This document shows, in pieces, positions 35,851 through 46,499 of a stretch of DNA of 64,000 bases. Location: NCBI GenBank assembly GCA_036936605.1, contig JAUPFV010000002.1, forward strand, positions 251,617,305-251,681,304, in the 5' to 3' direction. The notes beneath the pieces were generated by a model that saw nothing but the letters and a program-made list of their open reading frames with translations, was not told the DNA's origin and searched no databases. This DNA is from Limnanthes douglasii subsp. nivea. Lineage: Eukaryota; Streptophyta; Magnoliopsida; Brassicales; Limnanthaceae. The number at the start of each line of letters is the position of its first letter. The first letter of the stretch is position 1. The position numbers were made by a program, and so were the translations under genes.

Positions 35851-37640
35851 ATGCCTCGCACACAGCATACACCTATTCGACATTCAGGCTCGAGCGGTGA
35901 TGGCGAGCAGGAGGAGGTTCTGTCACGGTCACGGTCCGTAAGGCGTAGGCCTAGCGCTTCGACTCCGGCCCCTATTATATCCCATGCGTTTGGGACGCTG
36001 GATCAGCAATTTCGGAAGGTGAATCCCCATGTGCCTGCTCTATATCCAGACTACGCACAACACGAGGCATACGACGTCTTTGGAGGAGAGGTAAGTAATG
36101 ATTTTTTTAAAGTACAACATATGTTCTTTTGTATTATTTCCAAGTTATTGATGTTTTATGTAGGCTCGTCGGTCATCGCGGTGCTACTCTATGTACGGTA
36201 CCCACCGTGCATGGGATCTTGCTGGGCAGAACAGGGTCAGACAACAGGTTAGGATGCCTTGCTTCGGTCCCCTCACCGATGTGTTGGAGCGTTGAAGTAC
36301 CAACGTACACCTTATAGATGCTTTTTTTGAGAGGTGGCATTCGGAGACCAACATCTTTCACTTTAGTTTCGGTGAGATGACGGTGACGTTAGACGACGTC
36401 CACGTTATTACTGGTCTCCCGGTGACAGGTGATGATTTTATTGTTCAGACAATTCCTAGTGATGGATATCGTTTGGCATGGTATTCTAGTGCATTAGGTA
36501 TACCTCAGGATGCACTTAGGCATGATTTAGGGCGTAACAGGGGGTAATGCTAGATCTGTTCGTTTACAGTTTTTACGTGAGCAGTACATGCAGCCCTACT
36601 TTCAGGATGATACCATGTCTGATAGTACTGTAGAGTGTGTCACTAGGGGTTATCTGTTGCACATGCTGGGTTGTTGTGTTTTGGTGAACAAGACGGGGAA
36701 CAGTATATCGTTAGATTACCTGCAGTTTGTAGAGCATTATAGGGCGTCCATTAGATATAACTGGGGCCAGCATATACTAGCTCAGCTGTACCACCATCTA
36801 GGAAAGTCGTCGCTGCACTCGACTTTAGGGATTGCAGGTTTTATTACCGTGTTGGAGACGTGGATATACGATCACTTCCCCCCCTATTTGACTACGCTCA
36901 ACACTATGTACGAGTGTTATATGCCGACTATGTGCCGATATGTACCAACACCGTTTCGTGCGGATGATGAGACTCCTATCAACATTCGACAGAGACTGGT
37001 TTCGTTGACGGAGAACAATGTGAGTTACAATGATTTGTTACATTTGTTTCCATATCGCTAATTTATTATTACTTATAGTTTTTAAAAATTATTAACTAAC
37101 ATATTACAGGTTTGGTTCATGCCTTACGACACGTATCGTGATCATTTTCCTTTCCAGGGTGTGGCTTGGATTGACCACACGCTGAAGGCGTTCGACATAG
37201 TTGAGGCGTACGATCCACTTCGGGTAGCTCGACAGCTAGGGCACGTTTAGGACATACCACCGGCATTGCCGGCTGTTTTACCAGCAAATAGGAGGAGGCA
37301 TGTCAACACGCGTTTTTTGTGGGATGGGGCCACATGGATAGGCTGGAAGTCACACGTTATTGACGAGAGGATTCGTGGTGACACATGTACGACTTCTTTG
37401 TACGATGTATGGATCTGTGACCACCTATGGTACATTCTGCTTGATCCTAGTGTGCTCGGTCCATCTGCTTCACATGTTCCAGAGACCCCGAGTGCGATGA
37501 CATATCAGTCACGACTGTATCACCTTTGCGATCGTGTGATTGATGGTGATTCTAGAGCGGACGAGATGAGTATGGAGGACATACGTCGGGAGATACACGA
37601 GTATTCGCTTTTGGCGCACGAGTACCGCCATGCCGATTGA
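35851..37640 (+). pseudogene. Plant mobile domain (PMD, MAIN-like) gene of the MULE
   Basis: Exons 35851-36090, 36164-37019 and 37110-37640 with GT/AG introns, plus an untranslated first exon ending at 35333. The product has a basic N-terminus (RSRSVRRRPSAS) and then the aminotransferase-like plant mobile domain: HSETNIFHFSFGEMTVTLDD, VHVITGLPVTGDD, YLLHMLGCCVLVNKTGNSIS, LDYLQFVEHYR, YDHFPPY, WFMPYDTYRDHF. The LDDV-GLPV motif is the hallmark of PMD (PF10536) proteins; Arabidopsis MAIN and MAIL1 act in genome stability and silencing, and related genes are carried by transposons. Breaks: TGA at 36293-36295, a one-base frameshift near 36542 and TAG at 37248-37250. The frame is otherwise preserved for about 500 codons, so decay is modest. 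Confidence 0.88.
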
Positions 37641-38039
37641 CTGCATTTGTATTATACGACTACTAGGACGATTGTTTGGTACTACCTTTTTTTTTACTTT
37701 AGTTGTTGCTTTCGTGGATATGGTTGTATGGAATTGGTTTTGTTGCTTCAGTTATTGCTTTTGTTTGGATGTTTACCTTTTGTTTTACTTAAGTTGTTGC
37801 TTTCGCTGATATGATTTTATGGAGTTTCTTTTGTTTGGATGTGTGTCTTAAAAACAATAACACTTAAAACAATAACACCTAAACTTCTCGCATAATTAGA
37901 AAGCATTGCATAATTAGAAATACATAAGAAAATAAATTACACTTTAATCAAAAGCATTGCATAATTAGAAATACATAAACAAATAAGTTAAAGCAAACAG
38001 TAGATAAGCTAACCCTCAGTTATCATTGCACACTTAGTT

Positions 38040-38531
38040 CTATGGAGTCGGATAGTTCATTCCATACTCAAAGCGTTTCTCGAACAAATATTCATCTGCA
38101 TCACTACTTCCTTCGGGAGTTGAATACGTTTCAACGTCGCTGGCTATTGTGTCGGCTATTTCTTGCTCCTGCGACTGTATCGCATGTGACACCATCTCCT
38201 GCGCAATTGTACTTTGCAATCCCATGTTGAATACATTTCGGACTTTGCTTCGGACTTTGCTTCGGACTTTGCTTCGGACTTCGTAAGCTAGCGACTCAAT
38301 CTGTATAGTAATTGTTTTAAGATAAGCTAACCTATCGAACACTTCTTCGCGTCCGCGTGGTCGGGGCATCATACATCCTGGGCAGGATGCCTCTCTTCCG
38401 TGGTTGAAGAATATTCTGCACAAAACCGCATCGATGAAACCAGGAATCTCCTCTTGCATCATACCTCTCACGAAGTCAAATGCGTTTAGGAGGCTTGCAT
38501 CTTCGTGCACGTTCCAGCCTGAATCACCCAT
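38040..38531 (-). CDS. Small MULE protein, copy A
   Basis: Open frame of 163 residues with a TATA box (CTATAAATACT) about 45 bp upstream at 38573-38581. I do not recognise the family, but the N-terminal half aligns with copies B, C and D: HEDASLLNAFDFVRGMMQEE, FIDAVLCRIFFNHGREA, REEVFDRLAYL. Where the others have GRLGT, this copy has a CPGCMMPRPRG segment. A 12-bp tandem repeat encodes VRSK four times (about residues 86-99). The remainder is predicted helical (TIAQEMVSHAIQSQEQEIAD) with an acidic tail. Intact and divergent from copy B across a 0.45-kb gap. Function unknown. Confidence 0.6.
   Translation of the reverse strand: MGDSGWNVHEDASLLNAFDFVRGMMQEEIPGFIDAVLCRIFFNHGREASCPGCMMPRPRGREEVFDRLAYLKTITIQIESLAYEVRSKVRSKVRSKVRNVFNMGLQSTIAQEMVSHAIQSQEQEIADTIASDVETYSTPEGSSDADEYLFEKRFEYGMNYPTP
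38236..38283 (-). repeat. 12-bp tandem repeat in copy A
   Basis: TTCGGACTTTGC repeated four times (last copy partial), encoding VRSK on the - strand. Identical units show recent slippage. Confidence 0.9.
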
Positions 38532-38987
38532 TGTTATAACTTAAATTTTTAGCTTCGTAGTCAAATTATAGTATTTATAGACTGGTGGTTCAGCTCGAAA
38601 ATTGTTAGCCGGAAATGTTGTTTTTGTTCCCGCGTAAATCTCTTTTAAGCGGGAAACCTTCACTTCATTCCCTCCATATGTTTCCATACTCAAAGCCTCC
38701 CAATACTTTCCAACTCAGTCCATGGAAACTTGTAAGATAAGGATAACGTAATCCAAGTTGACGAATGAGTATGCGACACCTAATATTTATAAAAGTACTA
38801 TAATATTGCAGTGCAATAATAGTAGGGTCTCATTATAGCACAACTTCTATTACCAGGTTTTTCGCTATACCGAGACACCTACAAAAATTGCCTAAAAAAA
38901 CACGATTTTTTAATGCACTTCCCGCCTAAACAACCACGAGCCTATAAATAGATGTTAAGCACTCCTCGAACATAAACAGTTCAACCA

Positions 38988-39364
38988 ATGGAGTTTACCC
39001 CTAATGAAGATTACCATTTGCTCTAGGCAGTGAAACTTGCCCTCCGAGAGTTGGGGGAAGATAGTAGCGATGCGTTTTTCGAGCTGGTCTTGTGTAATAT
39101 ATACTACAACTACGGCCGTTTAGGAACTGAATGTTTTTTGTGCGTAACTGTGACCAAATCAAGGAGAGGTACATCATTTGCAAACCAATGGATCGTTTGT
39201 TGTTTCTACCATTTAAAATTAAGCAAGAAGCAGCTGTCGTCTGGAACATGACGGTGGTAGACTACATCACTAAGGATATGGTAGTGTATCTTGAGAATAG
39301 GATTATTGAGAGGGAAGAGGGGATTGAGTCTGACGATAACTTGGGATATGACTTCGACGATTGA
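38988..39364 (+). pseudogene. Small MULE protein, copy B (broken)
   Basis: ATG 38988, TATA box CCTATAAATAGA at 38941-38952. Reads MEFTPNEDYHLL, stop at 39024-39026, then AVKLALRELGEDSSDAFFEL and VLCNIYYNYGRLGTE. A frame change near 39130 leads to FFVRNCDQIKERYIICKPMD, KQEAAVVWNMTVVDYITKDM and LENRIIEREEGIES, with the end at 39364. One stop and one frameshift inactivate a gene otherwise colinear with copy C. Confidence 0.7.
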
Positions 39365-39590
39365 GCATTATGCTATGTTTTTAATTGTTTGCATCTTCTA
39401 GGTTCTGTATTGTCTGTTTGTTTAAGTTAATGCTATAACTTGTTAAAGTTTTCATTACCTTGTTTTGCAGACATTATTTGGTACCCACAACTTAAGACAA
39501 CAACTAATAATAACAATAACAACTTAACACAACAACTAATATTGAAAATCACAACTTAAGTTAACAACCATTAATACGAAAATCACAACT

Positions 39591-40043
39591 TCAAACAACA
39601 ATACATAAGAAAAATGACAACTTCAAATAACAACCGCTAATAAAATAACAACGTAAAATTGCATAAGTGGAAGGCTTAGTCGTATCTAAGTTTGTATTCC
39701 ACATCATCCACTCCACCCTTGCAATAATTCTGTCCTCTAGAAATGCTACCATATCCCTTGTGATGTAGTCTATCAAGCTCAGGTTCCAAACGGCTGCTGC
39801 TTCTTGCTTAATTAGCGGTGGCAAGAAACACAAATGCTGTATTGGCTTGCAAAAATTGTATCTGCATTTGATCTGCTCACGAGTACGCACAACGATACCT
39901 CTTGTGCCTAAACGGCCGTAGTTTATATACATCGTACATAGGACACACTCGAAAAACTGATCGCTGGTATCTTCCCCCAATATCTGGCGTGCAATCTTCA
40001 CAACTTGAAGCATGTGGTAGTCTTCGTCCGCCGTAAACTCCAT
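39591..40043 (-). CDS. Small MULE protein, copy C
   Basis: Best-preserved member: ATG at 40043, TATA box CCCTATAAAATAGG at 40121-40134. Conserved blocks: MEFTADEDYHMLQVVKIARQ, LGEDTSDQFFECVLCTMYIN, YGRLGTRGIVVRTREQIKCR, YNFCKPIQHLCFLPPLIKQE, AAAVWNLSLIDYITRDMVAF, LEDRIIAR. The family similarity ends at about 39700, where the acidic end found in copy B is in another frame (GGVDDVEYKLRYD, stop), so the last 40 or so residues of the open frame are probably frameshift read-through and the original length was about 125. Largely helical, conserved Cys, Trp and Tyr positions, no enzyme motif seen. Family unrecognised. Confidence 0.65.
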   Translation of the reverse strand: MEFTADEDYHMLQVVKIARQILGEDTSDQFFECVLCTMYINYGRLGTRGIVVRTREQIKCRYNFCKPIQHLCFLPPLIKQEAAAVWNLSLIDYITRDMVAFLEDRIIARVEWMMWNTNLDTTKPSTYAILRCYFISGCYLKLSFFLCIVV

Positions 40044-40829
40044 ATGTAAACGTTAACGAGTTTTATATTTTTGTGAGTGCTATAGGTTTCCCAACTGTAG
40101 TATTTTTCTAGAATTTATGTCCTATTTTATAGGGGGCGAGTCAATTTTGGTGGGCGTTTAATATTTGGATAAAGTCTCATTATAGCGAAATTCATACCCT
40201 TTCTAATGCAGTGTTGTCCTTAGTTATAATGAGACCCTGATTTAAACCACGTGGGTTGTAATAATTATCTTCGATATGTGTGTATTTTTGTATATATTAT
40301 GTGTCACCACATTAGTCGCCTATTCAGATTACGTTATCCTTACATGTCTGACAACGTTATCCTACTTTTAACTAGTTTTTAGGATGTTTTTAAATTATTA
40401 TTCTTTCCCAGAAATTCCGAATTATTACTTTGAAAATGACTAACATATAACGATGGTTAAAAAAATAAAATCTTTCGGACTCAAGATGTAAATAAACGCG
40501 AAAATATCAGTTCTGTGACCATTTTTTGCTACTTCGGACCTATATTATATATTTGCATGTTTCAGTTCATATATGATACTTCAAATCACAACTAATATTG
40601 ATGGTTAAAAACAAACTTTTTAGACTAAAAAAGTAAATAAACGTGAAAATGTCAAAATTGTGACCATTTTAGGCTACTTTAGAGTATTTTTTTCAACTTT
40701 TTTGAGTTTTTTTTTTCACAAAATTCGAACCATTCGGGCCAAATGACTAATGTATAATGTTGGTAAAAAGAAAAATCAGTTTTGGAGTCGGGAAAGTCAT
40801 AAAATGGTGAAAATACTACATTTACAGAG

Positions 40830-41000
40830 GGCTTTGCGAACACAGGACGCTGTAATTCGCCCGATTCGCGAATGCAGGAGGTTGTGTTTTGGCAAAATCG
40901 CGTACAACCCGTTCGCGATTTTGCCAAATCATAGCGCTCAAAATTTTCAATTTGGCCAAAATCAAACATTCCCTATTCGCAATTTCGCCACTGTGCCGAT
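40830..41000. repeat. CGCGA hairpin cluster 2
   Basis: Located between the inverted repeat and the transposase-OTU gene. Contains a perfect 15-bp inverted repeat, 40888-40902 with 40914-40928 (TTTGGCAAAATCGCG / CGCGATTTTGCCAAA), plus GATTCGCGAATGC (40863) and TTCGCAATTTCGCCA (40976). Same motif as clusters 1 and 3. Confidence 0.85.
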
Positions 41001-41216
41001 TGTTTTCAATTATTTCTCACTTTTTGGATTAAATTGTAAATTTTTGGGGAACTTGCAATTTAATTTTTTTGTGAAACTTGTTTTTACAATAATGTTATGA
41101 AATTGAATTTTCAAAATAAATAAAACGTGGGAGTATCGATTATAAACCAAGGTGAAAGTAAAAAAAAGTATTCGTAAACACAACGGGATAAAAACAAGTA
41201 ATGCATAAACAAATTA

Positions 41217-44200
41217 TTAGTCTTCACCCAAATCGAAGACACGTGGTGGCTCTTCGTGTGCGGTCGATGGTTGGGCGGGCTTGATTTGGTTATGTTTGTT
41301 CAATCTCTTATCGAGCGTTATTTCCCAACCGGTGACGACATCTTCTGTGCGAAACAGAAACCAAGTAGGATAAATTTCCGGAAGTGGTTCATTCAACACA
41401 ACCTACACAAATAAAAGCAAGATAAATATTTGGTCACAAAAATAATATATAAAATTGAAACTTTCATATGTATACTTACTTTCACGAAATGGTTACCGTG
41501 TACAAAACCTATACCAACTTTTAGGTTAGGACACGATCGAGGAGGCACACCGCGTAGAGGTAGATAAGTGTACGATTGGTGGAGTGAAATGTGGTATACG
41601 ATACATTGGTATCTAGTGGCTATCACTAAGCCTAAATCGGGTAACGTCATCCAATGCCTAGTACCGGCACCATACAATTAAAAAACGTTCAACCTTCTCA
41701 CTAGGTTATCTACAACTTGTGAACCATCAAACACTCTCTCCCATACCTCGTGTTCATTTTGAAATTCGTCGATCAAATCCCGTCTAACTTGGTCCCATGA
41801 ATCGGATTTACCATATACCGTCAAAGCAACGGCCCGGAATCCGCAATTACCGTCGGGAGAGACATCTTCGACGCTAGAAATGTAGTCATGCAAATAGTTA
41901 GGAAACCAACTCTCGTAGCCGCTAAAATCTTGGCCCTTGGATGATTTTTTCGATCGAGACACTTTATCTTTCTTCGGTTGAGCCTTGGTTTTCGCTTTTT
42001 CTTTCGCCTTGGATTTTGGCGCTAGAAATGTTCTATTACCTACCGAGGCGGCCGTGCTACCAATCGTGCCGGGAGTGCTAGCGCCTAGAATACCACCATA
42101 TTCCCACTCGCTAGGGTCCCGTTGAGTTGATTTGTCCCGACCGGCTTTTTTCCTACCCTTAGTAACAACGGCTCCTTAGGTTCTAAAACATGACTTCTAA
42201 CGGGATCTAGGATTTGCATCATCCTATTTATAACATGATATTGGATGTGTTTCCCGTAACTGCGGATGGTGCTATCTATTAAGGAGAGTTTTCTAGTGAG
42301 CTCGTCTTCGGTATCAAACTCCTCATTAGGTTTGATCCTTAACGTACTCCAATAGACATCACACTCATCTTTTCTAATCGGCCTTCCTTCTTTATAAATC
42401 AAAGCTAATTTGAATGCACATGGTAAATTTTGAGTTTTCCTAATAACACACCCACACATTCCGGGAGTGAACCATATTTTCAAGGCCGTTGCGAGATTTG
42501 TCTCTATTAATTCTATAGCTTTACATGAAAGCTCACCTTTGACATCCTTGTAGATGGTTTTGTTAGCCCCCCTAGTTGAGTTTCTTCGACGATACCTACT
42601 ACGCTCGAATGACTCGAAAATGTTAGAGTGTTGAGCGGTTAGCAATGCATGAACATGTTTCCAAAATTGCTCGAACGTGCATAGACTACTACCAATTGTC
42701 CGCTTGAGGCTAGAGTGAGCACTCTCCGCCCTATAATATGAGATAAAATAAATTATATTTCTAACACTTGATATTAAAAAATATTGTGTAGAGATGGAAA
42801 TATAACTCACCGATTGCTAGTTTGGTTGCCAAAATGTTTAAATTTGTTCGTGTGAATATTGAGAAATTTGTGTCCATATTCGTCAATCCATTGCTTCATA
42901 ACGTACTCGATAACCAATGGACAAAATGCGTACGTGTGGTGCATATTGGCAAGGTTTTTGTTATAATCTTCGAGCGTGGCCGAATAGCCTACCCTTTGGT
43001 AATATTCGCCGAACTCTTCGGCCATGTCCGAATTCGGTAAAACTTTTTAGCGTAAGAGGTGACGTTCTTACCAATATGCCAATTGCATAACATATGAGTT
43101 GCGTCCGGAAATATATCATCGATAGCATTCATTAAAGCCAACTCCCTATCGGTGATAATAATGTTAGGTAATGCGCACTTGTTGTTCGTCAACACCTTCT
43201 TTAGAACGCTCAATCCCCAAGTGTAGTTCTCTTGTTTTTCGGAGCTCAAAAAAACAGAAGCAACACAAAATGTCTTCTTTGTCGAAGTTTGGCCAACTAT
43301 TTCAAGTAAAGGCATCTTATACCTTGTAGTCTTGTACGTGCTATCCATTATAAGAACTTGAGGAAAAGTGCGCATGAAATCAATGCTTTTAGGGTGTGCA
43401 AAAAACAACTCGAGGATCTCGTCCGTTGCTTCACAACTCCGCTCCTAAACATAGTACTCGTGTTCTTTTAACTTAGAAAACAAGTATTACATTTGGGTCT
43501 TGCCCGCTTTATCAACCAAATCATGTTTTTGCCGCATGTTGTATATCGTGCGCATACTTGATACATTTTGCGGGTCTTTAATCTTCAAACCGCGATATAT
43601 CTCTCTCGGTCGAGAACCGACTTCCGTTTGACTACGAACGAACAATTGTTCTTCGACTTTTAGTCTAGCGTCCCGTGAATGACCATCCAAGTTCAAAAAT
43701 GGTTCGTGGTTGTGTTTCCCGTTTAGCACAACCACTTTCCAATAACCCGGTAGCTCTAAGACCGGAATCCCCCTTAAATAGAACGGACACCCGCATTTTT
43801 TCGATGAACATTCTCGGCGCTTCTTAACATACCCCGGTTTGGGATTAGGTTTGTAAACCCCGTGCCTCTCGCACCTAAAATATATCCTAGGATTTTTCAT
43901 GCTTTTCCTACCGTCTTCGTTTTTACTACGGACCAAAATAAATCCTAGTTTTATGCTTTCGGACTCGACCCAATCAATCAAATCGGCTTTGATGTAGAAG
44001 GTGTCCGTACTAAACACTTTCGTGTAATCGGCCATCGAACATGGCGGTTGATCGGGTTCCTACATATGTGATTGATGCAATTATATGAAAACATACTTAA
44101 ATCTAAAAGAGTATTTAATTTGCAAAACAGGTCATTTTCGCGAAGACGGAACACGATTTTTCCACCAAATCGCGAACAACCAATACGACAATTTCGCCAA

Positions 44201-44561
44201 ATTGCGCGCAGTGCACTCGTGTATTTGGCGAAATCTCGTAGTGGTTGTTCGTCCTTTCGGTATTGCTGCGAAGGTAGTGTTCGCAGATTTGGCAAAATTG
44301 CGAGCAACCCGTTCGTCCATTTGGTATTTCTGCGAACAAGTCGTTCACGATTTTGTAAAACTTTCCTGCAAAATTTCGAACACTGGGTTCCCAGTTCTTC
44401 CATTCTATAGCGGTGGCACCGCTATATTCGCACAAACACTTCAAAATTTCGAAAAATACCTTATTTTGGGTTTGCAAATGGTCCGTCAACGGCTCTTCTT
44501 CCTCCGATGCAAAATCATCAAGGTTGCAGCTGAAACCTTCACTCCAATCACTCAAATCCAT
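41217..44561 (-). pseudogene. FAR1-type MULE transposase fused to OTU protease (broken)
   Basis: Exons read leftward: a probable first exon from ATG 44561 (DLSDWSEGF, acidic), then 44059-42811, 42730-41480 and 41402-41217. Domains: FAR1-type DNA-binding zinc region (YFRCERHGVY, CSSKKCGCPFYLRG, WKVVVLNGKHNHE); MULE transposase core (FPQVLIMDSTYKTTRYKMPL, ITDRELALMNAIDDIFPDAT, HMLCNWHIGKNV); SWIM-like CGCVIRKTQNLPCAF; linker KGRKKAGRDKSTQRDPSEWE; OTU cysteine protease (VSPDGNCGFRAVA with Cys, HWMTLPDLGLVIATRY, GFVHGNHFVK with His). Breaks: TAA 43487-43489, TAG 43445-43447, a frameshift near 43035, a frameshift near 42170 and TAA 41678-41680. The transposase would bind the termini and cut; the role of OTU in such elements is unproven. 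Confidence 0.88.
44125..44395. repeat. CGCGA motif cluster 3 (probable transposase intron)
   Basis: Between the first transposase exon and the acceptor at 44060-44061. Contains CAAATCGCGAACAACC, ACAATTTCGCCAAATTGCGC, GATTTGGCAAAATTGCGAGC, TTCTGCGAACAAG and others in both orientations. Its apparent open frames on both strands are by-products of the motif's low stop content. Confidence 0.75.
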
Positions 44562-44706
44562 GGTTTTTTTAGATTTTTTAGTTATTTTAGAGAGAGAAAG
44601 CTTGAGGGAGAAGTGGAGAAAAGTTGGTTTTTCTTTAGAAACTTGGACTTATAAATGAAGGGCAAAATGGACATTTCACATTGAAGGGAAAAAAAATCTG
44701 AATTTG

Positions 44707-44749
44707 AGGTCTCATTATAGTCAAACGGGGTCCCAATATAGCCTTGCCC
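44707..44749 (-). repeat. Right terminal inverted repeat of MULE
   Basis: Read on the - strand from 44749: GGGCAAGGCTATATTGGGAC, then GTTTGACTATAATGAGACCT. Seven mismatches to the left end over 43 bp, mostly transitions. Confidence 0.92.
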
Positions 44750-44758
44750 TTATTAAAC

Positions 44759-46499
44759 TCCGGAAGAAAACAAAACATAGTCCATCCATATTTATCTTTT
44801 ATAACTATTTCAATCTTCGATGAATTCGTACGGAGATGGATCAGATCCATCATTGAATTTGAAACTGTCTCCGATTCGGCTATCCGGCATAATAGTTAAT
44901 TCTTTTTTATGTACATCATTGAATTCGAAGTTTAGAATACTAGTGAATTTTTTTTCACATTATCCCACGGCGTCCATTGTCGTCACCTTCAAAAGTCTAA
45001 AAAATCCTTTTTAATTTGACCTTATATATATAAAAATATAAACACAGTTTTGCAGTATGCTATATCTTTTACTTTTTTGGTATGAAAAAATATATTATAA
45101 GAAGTTATTATATACACATATATAAAGGCATTCCCATAAGAAATACAACAAATGTATTACTATACAAATCTCAGGGGTATGCCTTCGCTAGTAAACATAA
45201 GTAACAAAAATACGACAAAGATTAAATAGTAACATAGAGTAATGGTAGTTAGTCCGCCTATACGAGTCCAAACGTGCGCAAAAAAACATCAAACTAAGAC
45301 CTGCAAAAGAACCAAAAATGAAACTAATAATGTTTTAGCACGGTCAAGGGATCTTGGAGCCATGAAGTCTTTAACGGAGTTCCGACAGGAGGCGGTGGGA
45401 TAATGCGGAGGCCAACGATGTAGTTTTCCTGAAAGTCCTAGAGTTTCTCTAGACCCTAGGTGCGCCAGAGATGACCAAGGCTGGTAAAAGAAGGGGTCCA
45501 AACACTAAGAGTGTGTAGCCAAATGAGATAATCATAGTGAGCATAAAGGAACAATAGATTTTAGAGCAAGCTTCCCAGACAAGTTGGGGAATGGATAATC
45601 CATCATAATATTATTAATGGATCCACAAGACACAATAAGTGGAGGGGGCGGGGGTATTATACACCTAGGTAAGTAGTTTGTCTATGGTAGTGAGCTTCAC
45701 AAGCACAACAGTCAGACGATGATGGAGTGTCTGAGGATATTATTCTTGTTCCAAACTATATTGACCTAAGGTACTTGAAGCCCATAAGGCCGAAAGAAGT
45801 GATTAATGCCATTTATTGTGAAGTTGTTGTTCTGATTAAGAATTCAAAACTTAAGGTCCTTCTTATCCGGGAGGGGGGGGGGGGAAGAGACCTATGAGGT
45901 TATTGATTTTGAGCAAATGAGAATTGTGCGATCTACTACCCGAGTAAAGCTGGCTAGGCTAGTTTCAAGAGTTGTTTAAGATGATGCAAGAATCCATGTT
46001 CTTGTTGCGCAATCTAGCGTAATTAATAATACCTTAACTATATTGGTCCACAAGTGAGTTAGGGAAAAACTATGATCATACTAGAGGGAAGTGGAGCACC
46101 ATTACTGATATCAGCCTTGTCAAAGCGTGGTGACAGTGACTTTAATGTTGATAATTTTCCTCTAGCCCCAACTAAGGGAGGAGCCAGTGGGAAGATTTTT
46201 ATGATTATGATATTCATATGTTAGTAGGTTGATAAGTTGTATTTTTTGCATATAAAGTTTATTGGTCTTCTGTTTTTTTTAAAATTTATGTGGTGAATAA
46301 TGACCATGATTTTACGGTTATACTATCAATTATTGATGTTGTAGGTTACCCACTGTTACTATTGATATTGTATCTAAGGGTTATGTTCTTGTTGTCCAAT
46401 TTTATTCATTGATGAAACATTTTTAATGGGAAAACATAAATAAATAATGTTAAATTCCATAACAAAAGATGGTAAGTTTTATTTTTTATTTTTTCTAGT
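44759..46499. other. Spacer with a 12-base G run
   Basis: No gene recognised. A G12 run occurs at 45873-45884 in a purine-rich context, and GGAGGGGGCGGGGG at about 45641. A short frame around 45710-45860 (DDDGVSEDIILVPNYIDLRY) could be a relic of the neighbouring MudrA-type element but matches nothing I can name. Confidence 0.45.

Larger units (their letters stand above)
38720..40360. repeat. Diverged inverted repeat with small genes B and C
   Basis: Left arm about 38720-39370 and right arm about 39660-40360 are reverse-complement relatives. Shared order from outside in: GATTACGTTATCCTTA (38739-38754 and 40328-40343), a GGGTCTCATTATA motif (38825 and 40237), a TTCGCTATANNGAGAC motif (38861 and 40187), a TATA box, then a member of the small protein family. 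The terminal motif TATAATGAGACC of the host MULE thus recurs inside it. Confidence 0.75.
35106..44749. mobile_element. MULE with PMD, small-protein and transposase-OTU genes
   Basis: 9644-bp Mutator-like element. It has terminal inverted repeats (36 of 43 outer bases identical) and a perfect 9-bp target duplication TTATTAAAC (35097-35105 and 44750-44758). From left: PMD gene (+), small-protein copies A (-), B (+) and C (-), and a FAR1-type transposase fused to an OTU protease (-). Both end genes point inward, each with a TATA-like box just inside its terminus (TATAAAAG near 35209; TTTATAAG near 44650 on the - strand), as in MuDR-type elements. Coding regions carry nonsense and frameshift mutations, so this copy is probably not autonomous. 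Confidence 0.93.

Noticed and set aside
38825..40237. Separate nested MULE bounded by the internal terminal-like motifs
   Set aside because: No 9-bp duplication at these points and the arm similarity continues outside them, so I describe it as an inverted duplication instead.
44072..44654. Overlapping open frames on both strands
   Set aside because: They lie in the CGCGA motif cluster, which has few stop codons in any frame; only the first about 45 codons from 44561 on the - strand look like a transposase exon.
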